NCBI GenBank assembly: GCA_027067085.1
Contig: JAMOMM010000419.1
Span: 1-7,752 of the forward strand
Length of the DNA stretch: 7,752 nucleotides
Origin: Hyphomicrobiales bacterium
GTDB taxonomy: Bacteria; Pseudomonadota; Alphaproteobacteria; Rhizobiales; Aestuariivirgaceae
Direction of reading: 5' to 3'
The notes under the pieces are model-generated. The model had not been told where the DNA came from. It worked only from the letters and a program-made list of their open reading frames with translations, and did no database searches. Position numbers and translations under genes: made by a program. Below are positions 6,378 through 7,752 of this stretch, one piece after another; the first letter of the stretch is position 1, and every line of letters begins with the position of its first letter.

Positions 6378-7752
6378 TTATTTAGGTCGGTTTTTTAACA
6401 ATTTGAAATTGATTGAATCAACCAACGCCTGAAACGAGGCATCTACAATATTGGGTGATACGCCAAGGGTTGACCATGAATAACCATCTTCATCACGGCT
6501 TTCGATCAATACGCGGGTTGTTGCCGATGTGCCGCCGTTTAGAATACGCACCTTATAATCAACCAATTCCAAACCTGCTACAGCGTCTTGATAACGGCCA
6601 AGGTCTTTGCGCAGCGCTGCATCCAAAGCGCTAATCGGGCCATTTCCTTCGCCAACAGACATACGAATTTCGCCGTCAACAGCCACTTTTACGATGGCTT
6701 CGGCCACAGTTATGGTATCGCCTTTGGCATCAAAACGGCGTTCGACGATAACTTTATAACTCACCACATCAAGAAAATGCGGCATCTCGCCAAGATGACG
6801 GCGAGCTAATAATTCGAGCGATGCATCGGCCCCGTCATAGGCATAGCCAATAGCTTCACGCTCTTTAATGATCGCTAGCAAATTATCAACGCGGCGATCA
6901 GATTTTTCAACCTCAAGCCCCATGCGCTTTAGTTCGGACATCAAGTTGGATTTACCTGCTTGGTCAGACACCAAAACTTGGCGCGTGTTGCCCACTAAAG
7001 ATGGATCTATATGCTCATAGGTATCTGGGTTTTTAAGAATGGCCGAGGCATGAATACCAGCCTTAGTCGCAAACGCCGATGCGCCAACATACGGTGCTTG
7101 GCGGTCAGGCAAGCGGTTGAGCATTTCGTCAAAGTTTCTAGAAACAGCGGTGAGTTGCGGCAATTGATTAGCGGTGATTGATAATTCAAACTTGTCCGCA
7201 AATTCTGGCTTTAACAATAATGTGGGGATGAGCGATATGAGATTTGCGTTGCCACAGCGCTCGCCAATACCGTTCAAAGTACCTTGCAATTGGCGCGCGC
7301 CTGCACGGATGGCGGCCAGCGTGTTGGCGATGGCCTGGCCCGTATCGTCATGGGTGTGAATGCCCACATGATCGCCCGGCACAAGGGCGCAAACATCTTT
7401 GACAATTGTCTCAATTTCATGGGGCAGCGTGCCGCCATTGGTGTCACACAAAACGACCCAGCGCGCGCCCGCATCATAAGCGGTTTTGGCGCATGCTAGC
7501 GCATATTCACGATTGGCTTTATAGCCATCAAAAAAATGCTCGCAATCAACCAGCGCTTCTTTGCCAGCCGCGATGGTGGCGCGAACCGATACGTCGATGC
7601 CTTCCAGATTTTCTTCATTGGTACACCCTAGCGCGACTTTTACATGGTAGTCCCACGACTTAGCGACAAAACAAATGGCATCTGATTTTGCTTGTAAAAG
7701 CGTCTGTAAACCTGGATCATTTTCAACCGAGCGCCCTGCCCGTTTGGTCATA
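6378..7752 (-). CDS. cimA: Citramalate synthase (LeuA-family), N-terminus outside the window
   Basis: The visible 457 residues run from the TIM barrel to the stop at 6378. The methionine at 7751 is internal: in this family the MTKRAGRS block follows roughly 70-80 residues that carry the DTTLRDG motif, so the true start is beyond base 7752. Family knowledge: the enzyme joins pyruvate and acetyl-CoA to give (R)-citramalate, which feeds 2-oxobutyrate for isoleucine without threonine deaminase. Seen, numbered from the visible start: LCDTNGGTLP at 101-110, the metal-binding HTHDD at 132-136, GTLNGIGERCGNANL at 157-171, and HASAILKNPDTYEHIDPSLVGN at 234-255. A C-terminal LeuA-type dimerisation/allosteric domain, about 325-457, contains GPISALDAALRKDL at 371-384. 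The MTKRAGRS and DTYEHIDPSLVGN blocks favour citramalate synthase over isopropylmalate or homocitrate synthase. It probably ends the upstream transcription unit. Confidence 0.92.
   Translation of the reverse strand, partial: MTKRAGRSVENDPGLQTLLQAKSDAICFVAKSWDYHVKVALGCTNEENLEGIDVSVRATIAAGKEALVDCEHFFDGYKANREYALACAKTAYDAGARWVVLCDTNGGTLPHEIETIVKDVCALVPGDHVGIHTHDDTGQAIANTLAAIRAGARQLQGTLNGIGERCGNANLISLIPTLLLKPEFADKFELSITANQLPQLTAVSRNFDEMLNRLPDRQAPYVGASAFATKAGIHASAILKNPDTYEHIDPSLVGNTRQVLVSDQAGKSNLMSELKRMGLEVEKSDRRVDNLLAIIKEREAIGYAYDGADASLELLARRHLGEMPHFLDVVSYKVIVERRFDAKGDTITVAEAIVKVAVDGEIRMSVGEGNGPISALDAALRKDLGRYQDAVAGLELVDYKVRILNGGTSATTRVLIESRDEDGYSWSTLGVSPNIVDASFQALVDSINFKLLKNRPK

Noticed and set aside
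7749..7751. ATG at the right edge as the true start of cimA
   Set aside because: The protein would lack the first strand of the barrel and the DTTLRDG motif; the MTKRAGRS block is internal in the family, so the gene continues beyond the window.
1..7752. Mobile element, phage, CRISPR or defence system
   Set aside because: No transposase, integrase, repeat-spacer array, toxin-antitoxin pair or long terminal repeat was seen; every sizeable stretch is accounted for by metabolic or transport genes.

Overview
The window reads as a slice of an alphaproteobacterial chromosome. All seven protein genes lie on the minus strand, so transcription runs from high to low coordinates. The assignment to Alphaproteobacteria is an inference from a hopanoid-type hpnB/hpnC/hpnD set, a long citramalate-synthase-type LeuA homologue, and the general look of the proteins. 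Base composition is moderate and even, with no visible island of foreign composition. The sequence alone does not fix the genus.

Layout in the direction of transcription: (1) 7752-6378, citramalate synthase (cimA), whose N-terminus lies outside the window; (2) a spacer of about 90 bases with a perfect short palindrome between A/T tracts; (3) 6286-5345, a RarD-type EamA transporter; (4) 5314-4487, an alpha/beta hydrolase of the arylformamidase type; (5) 4485-3625, hpnC; (6) 3622-2498, hpnB; (7) a 145-base spacer, the best candidate for an internal promoter; (8) 2352-427, dxs; (9) 413-1, the start of hpnD, cut by the window edge. There is no gene-free stretch longer than 300 bases. I see no tRNA, rRNA, CRISPR array, insertion sequence or phage gene.

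The core theme is C30 isoprenoid (hopanoid) synthesis. Dxs makes 1-deoxy-D-xylulose 5-phosphate, the entry step of the non-mevalonate pathway that supplies farnesyl diphosphate. HpnD joins two farnesyl diphosphates into presqualene diphosphate, and HpnC converts that to hydroxysqualene. HpnE (not in the window) would complete squalene, which squalene-hopene cyclase folds into hopene. HpnB is a membrane glycosyltransferase tied to hopanoid loci. The cluster therefore places precursor supply (dxs) between the two prenyl-transfer-fold enzymes hpnC and hpnD, which are more often adjacent. Formamidase-hpnC-hpnB is very tightly packed, with stop-to-start spacings of 1 and 2 bases, which suggests translational coupling. 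The arylformamidase-like gene has no obvious place in hopanoid synthesis and is the most curious member. cimA (isoleucine precursor) and rarD look like ordinary upstream neighbours.

Three start codons were moved inward from the longest reading frames: rarD to 6286, hpnC to 4485 and hpnB to 3622. In each case an ATG lies closer to the expected protein start and, for hpnC and hpnB, directly after the preceding stop. I found no convincing undescribed system. The items below are modest leads.
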